Both the position numbers and the translations under genes were made by a program. Under the pieces are notes generated by a model. The model searched no databases and was not told the DNA's origin. It saw only the letters and a program-made list of their open reading frames with translations. From the NCBI GenBank assembly GCA_029532625.1, contig JARFXM010000010.1, positions 1,984,001 through 2,048,000 on the forward strand: a DNA stretch of 64,000 nt. Reading direction: 5' to 3'. The DNA comes from Lomentospora prolificans (Eukaryota; Ascomycota; Sordariomycetes; Microascales; Microascaceae). Positions 60,184 through 64,000 of the stretch are shown here, piece after piece (within the stretch, counting starts at the first letter, position 1; each line of letters starts with the position of its first letter).

Positions 60184-62744
60184 ATGGTTGCTCCCGCTAT
60201 TCCGGAGTATGTGTCTTCTGTGCCCCTTCTCCTGGCTTCACTGATCCCTTGTCGTGCGAATACTAACTGGGTTCCCGTTCTAGGCTCACCGAAGAGGTGC
60301 TCCACGAGTCAATTGATGCCCGCACCGAGTCCTTAGTTACGCTTCGAGAGCTCGGCCCTCCCGACCTCGTCCACCTCCTTAAGCACGCCGCTCGAAACCC
60401 AAACAAGCAGGTGCGCATGCTCTTCACCCCGCGCTTGGTGGCAGGACCGGGGTTCCCGAGTCCCTGCACCGGATATCGATTATGTTCCATCGAGCTGACT
60501 AGGAATTAGCTTGGCGTATATCACCACGTAACCGGTGTCGATGCCTCATCTTCAGCCAGTCTTGCTGCCTATATCAACACCTTGACCCATAGCGAATCTC
60601 CTCCTCATCAACAGCAGACCAAGATCGCCGAAGGTCTATACTGGTGCGTCGCGCCTAATCCTCCATTGGGAAACGCACGCCGGCTGCTGTGCCACCGCCT
60701 TTGACCCTGATCCGCTAACTTTGTATCTCTATTCAACAGCTGCTACAATGCCTTCTCTCGACTTGACATGCGCGTACATGTTACCATTCCCGGTTCCGTC
60801 GAGGCCTACTGCATTGATGAGCGCGGCGATCAGAAGCCAGCCACCGAGGAGCTTTGGCTTGAGACGTACTTGTGCAGCATGCTCCGTGCCTATTCCTATG
60901 CGGACGATGGCAGCGGAGAGACGATCCGCAAGATTATGGGAGTCCGGAGGTTCAATCCCGTGACCAACACCGAGTCCGAGCATCGATTCCTCAACGCCGC
61001 CGAGCAGCTGTTTTTCAAGGGTATGCTAGGTCTCTGGGGTAGAGAAGATGGTTCTTCGTGCTAACTACTGGACTATGCAGGCTGGCAACTTGGCTCTGAT
61101 TCTATCGTGCAAGTACCTAGCAACGTCGCGAATCACCTCACGACTGGCCTCCTCCGATACTTCGAAACTACAGGGCGATATGCTTCGGGCATCAATCTGT
61201 TTGAAAAACTGAAAACTCAGAACATCGAGGTAGCCTCTCTCCTAGCTAAAGTGCTCTTCATGGGTAACGAAGAGGTCCGTGGTGTGCGGATACTGCATGA
61301 GGCTCTCAAAGAGACACCCATGGATTACGCCATGCTTGACACGCAGGCCGAGTTTCTCTTGAAGAAGGCCCAGACCGCTCCTACTCCCGAACAGAGGGAA
61401 GAGAGGTTACGGCTTGCCCTTGGATGCGCGGATAGGAGCACCGTCGCGGCGCCGAGCGAGTTTAGGACATGGGCCCGGCTGGCGGAGGTGTACGTGGCCA
61501 TGGAAGACTGGGAACACGCCCTTGCGGTGTTGAACTCGTGCCCCATGTTCACCTACCAGGACAAGGATGCTCCCATCATGCCCGAGCCTAAGGATGTCTA
61601 CCTGCCTACTCTCGCCGCCACCAGACTGGACGAGATCGACAGCGAACCCGAGTCCCGCTTCTCGGAACAAGTCGACCCTAGCCTCCTTAACCTCCGCGCC
61701 GCGTCATACAAGGGAACCTTTAGGCTGGCCTACAACATCCTTACCGAAATGACTGCCAAGCTCGGCTGGGATCAACTGCTCAAGATTCGGAGCAGCGTCT
61801 TTGTTATGGAGGACGAGTACCGAAACGAGAAGCATGATCAGCCCAATAGGCAGTCGACGCAACCTGATGCCCGCAACCCTAGCACCGACGGCCTTCGAGG
61901 AAGCCGGTCTTCCGCCGACGGGGATGACTCCGAGGAGGAATCCGAGACCGAGGAGACGGTTGAGGAGGCTGGAGACGCGCCCAAGACCAACGGCGACTCT
62001 TCGCCGGAGAAGCCTTCCAACACGATAGCCCCCGCTGTAGTGAAGGCCGACGCAGAAAATGTAAGGCAAACTCGGCCCATCCCCAACTACCTTAGCAAAA
62101 CCCCAGCTAACCATCCTGGAAACCAGTCTGACTCTGGCGACCAAGCCCTCTCCAAGCTCAACAACAAGCGCCTCTGCGAGCGCTGGCTCGACAGCCTCTT
62201 TATGGTCCTCTACGAAGACCTCCGCGTCTACACCATCTGGCGCACCCAAATGGCCCAATACCGCGCCCAATCCATGCAGTACAAGAAGTCCGCCGAGGAA
62301 TGGGAGATCCTCGGCTCCCTCGCCAGCCGGCTCCAGCACGTCGACGAGGCCGTCGAGGCCTACCGCGCCTGCCTCGGCCAGCGCTTCTCCCCCAAGGCCC
62401 TCACCGGCATCCTCCGCGCCCTCGAGCGGCGCGGCCGCTCCGCATGGGACCCCCACGCCGGGGCCGCAGCCGCCCGCTCCACCTCCGCCCCTTCCGCCGC
62501 CTACGTCAACTCTACCCGCGACACCGTCGCTTCCGTCATCCGCCTCGTCACGTGGCAGTATAGGTGGTACTCCGAGTTCTCCCCCGAGCTGCTCCATACC
62601 ATCCGCGCCCTCATCGAGGACGAGGGCGCCCTCAAGGTCAGGAGCATCATTCAGGCTACCAGCTTGCCGCAGAACGTGCTCGATTTGACGCATCACTACG
62701 CGGCGCTTTGCGCCACGTTTAGGAGCAGCGGGACCGATGGTTAG
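60184..62744 (+). CDS. ChAPs-family protein (Chs6/Bch1/Bud7), exomer cargo adaptor
   Basis: Model: join(60184..60206, 60284..60410, 60510..60643, 60740..61020, 61081..62744), 742 aa. Introns are 77, 99, 96 and 60 nt; three have clear CTAAC branch points. The first exon is 23 nt. Family-like blocks: RELGPPDLVHLLKHAARNPNKQ, GVYHHVTGVD, AYCIDERG, NAAEQLFFKGWQLGSDSIVQVPSN, TGLLRYFETTGRYASGINLFEKL and WARLAEVYVAMEDWEHAL (TPR-like helices), then YVNSTRDTVASVIRLVTWQYRWYSEFSPELL. ChAPs proteins form exomer with Chs5 at the trans-Golgi network and carry chitin synthase and other cargo to the surface. An acidic disordered insert (about 420-490, EEESETEETVEEAGD) splits the repeat domain. Length fits the family. 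The junction of exons 3 and 4 gives GLYCCYNAF. Confidence 0.88.
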
Positions 62745-63718
62745 AGATGGGGCCGCGGAGAGAGAAAAGATCTTTTAGCCAGAAGCAGGCTAGAAAAAGA
62801 CAGAGGGAGGGGGAGCCCATGTTGTGTAGATGCTGTGGATGAAAGATTGGGGGAAGACGTCATCTCCTTTCTTTACGGAGGAACGTGTCGGGTACGCGGA
62901 GAGTTCTGCGGCGAGGCGGATAATTATGCTTCTTTTGTACTTAAAAAAAGTCGATTTATTAGACTCTGACTTGCGACCTACAGACCTACACTTGTGATGC
63001 TTGCTTCCAAGTTACTTCCTGGCCGCCTGGGAGCGACTGCAGACCCATGATAGTATGCATATCATCGACATCAGTGGCTTGACCTTGTTTACGAGTTCGA
63101 CGAGAACATCAGTTTGTCGCAGCTGTTGGCGGTGACTTTCCAAAAACAAAAGGCTACAAAACTAAGGATTTTTACCAAATTCGGTTCAAGTAGTTGCCCA
63201 TTCGAGCTAACCCCGAGTTTTTTTGTTGAAAAAACCTTGTATATCGTGTGGTAGTTCCTCGCCGTCTCATTTTGTTCAGACACGGGTTAGCCCAGCCCAG
63301 CGTTAGAAAACAAATTAAACACCCAGTATTTCCACCCTCTTTTTTGTATCGCCAGTTGAATTGGGACATATCATCATTACACCTTAGATCCATCAAGTTG
63401 AGTTTTTACCCATTTGAAAAAAAAAAAACCGGAAACACAAAATTCAAAACGCGCAAACGTCCAGTTATCCTGTCCCCGCACCCATGCAAGCCATGCTGTT
63501 GAAACCAAAGACTGCGTTTTGCTGGTTGAACTCCTCCTGTGGTGTTTGAGCAAGTTCAAGTCGTGAGAAATGAGAAACAAAAACAAAAATAACGTGACCC
63601 CTGGAATTCTTTGCAGAAAACCTGAGGGCTCGTTCAGAATGCTGGAATATGGTATCTAGTGTCTATCCGAGAGTTGAAGCCTCGGGTGGTGTACAAGCGG
63701 AAGGAGTGCTCGGATGAT
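62745..63718. other. Convergent 3' intergenic region, ChAPs gene / adenosylhomocysteinase
   Basis: About 1 kb between two convergent stops, AT-rich, with short A runs (for example 63418-63428). No supportable gene. Confidence 0.55.
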
Positions 63719-64000
63719 TTAGTATCGGTAGCTGAGACGCGACATACGTTAGTGATAGTTCTCCAGAAGATATTATACGAGGTTCAAGAGGGAGGTTATT
63801 CTTAAACTTACATGTCGGACTTGAAGGGGCCCTCGACGGGAAGACCGAGGTACTCAGCCTGGACGGGGGTGAGCTTGGAGAGCTCGACGTTGCAGTGGGC
63901 AAGGTGGAGCCTGGCAACCTCCTCATCAAGGATCTTGGGGAGAACGTAGACGCCAACATCGAGCTTCTTGGTCTTGCCGAACTCGACGTACTTCTTGCCC
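63719..64000 (-). CDS. Adenosylhomocysteinase (S-adenosylhomocysteine hydrolase), 3' end
   Basis: Model: complement(63719..63731, 63812..>64000); the gene continues beyond the window. The visible end reads VGVYVLPKILDEEVARLHLAHC, then LSKLTPVQAEYLGLPVEGPFKSD-I-YRY. This is the highly conserved C terminus of SAH hydrolase, in which the Lys-Tyr/YRY tail contributes to the NAD site of the neighbouring subunit. An 80-nt intron (donor GTAAGT, acceptor CTCAG) leaves a last coding exon of only 13 nt that supplies YRY and the stop. The enzyme splits S-adenosylhomocysteine to adenosine and homocysteine and so relieves product inhibition of methyltransferases. Typical sequences have His or another residue where Ile is predicted before YRY. 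Confidence 0.93.

Noticed and set aside
61704..62696. 330-codon antisense ORF in the ChAPs gene
   Set aside because: Shadow of the high-GC sense frame; the sense strand has recognised ChAPs blocks.

Overview
The window reads as a chromosomal segment of a filamentous ascomycete (Pezizomycotina, most likely Sordariomycetes). Genes are separated by 0.2-7.7 kb. Introns are mostly short (54-130 nt) with GTRNGN donors, CTAAC-type branch points and YAG acceptors. Recognisable products fit such a fungus: a DIM-5-type H3K9 methyltransferase, NST1, Rho2, a ChAPs cargo adaptor, an I78-type inhibitor and TMA20. I found no rRNA, tRNA, CRISPR array or intact transposon.

Layout. 0-13 kb: the 3' part of an RRP3 rRNA helicase gene converges on a kinesin-6-like motor gene. 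A 3.8 kb gap separates the kinesin from a divergent IFH1/CRF1-like coregulator of ribosomal-protein genes, followed by a BTB/POZ gene. 15-25 kb: a SET-domain protein with a signal peptide and a C-terminal RDEL, an orphan gene with an NLS-like N terminus, mitochondrial ribosomal protein mL40, and a Rho2 GTPase containing a 6-nt micro-exon. 25-32 kb: a 7.7 kb stretch with no gene I can support. 32-40 kb: NST1 with a long Asp-His repeat, an unusual coding-like extension downstream of its stop, and a type I membrane protein with two six-cysteine modules. 40-46.8 kb: a second gene-poor stretch that ends in the complex leader of a BAHD-type acyltransferase. 49-64 kb: I78 inhibitor, TMA20, a cysteine-rich orphan, a nucleotidyltransferase-like orphan, DIM-5, a ChAPs (Chs6/Bch1/Bud7) protein and the 3' end of adenosylhomocysteinase.

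Functional links are loose, as expected for fungal chromosomes. Several genes touch ribosome biogenesis or translation (RRP3, IFH1/CRF1-like, mL40, TMA20). Others concern cell-wall or polarity control (Rho2, ChAPs, NST1). DIM-5 and adenosylhomocysteinase both belong to SAM-dependent methylation, one using SAM and the other removing its by-product. The observations most worth following are the predicted ER-lumenal SET protein, the coding-like sequence behind the NST1 stop, the Rho2 micro-exon and the two uncharacterised conserved-looking genes at 51.8-56.2 kb. All gene models were assembled by hand from splice signals and frame; none has been checked against transcripts or databases.
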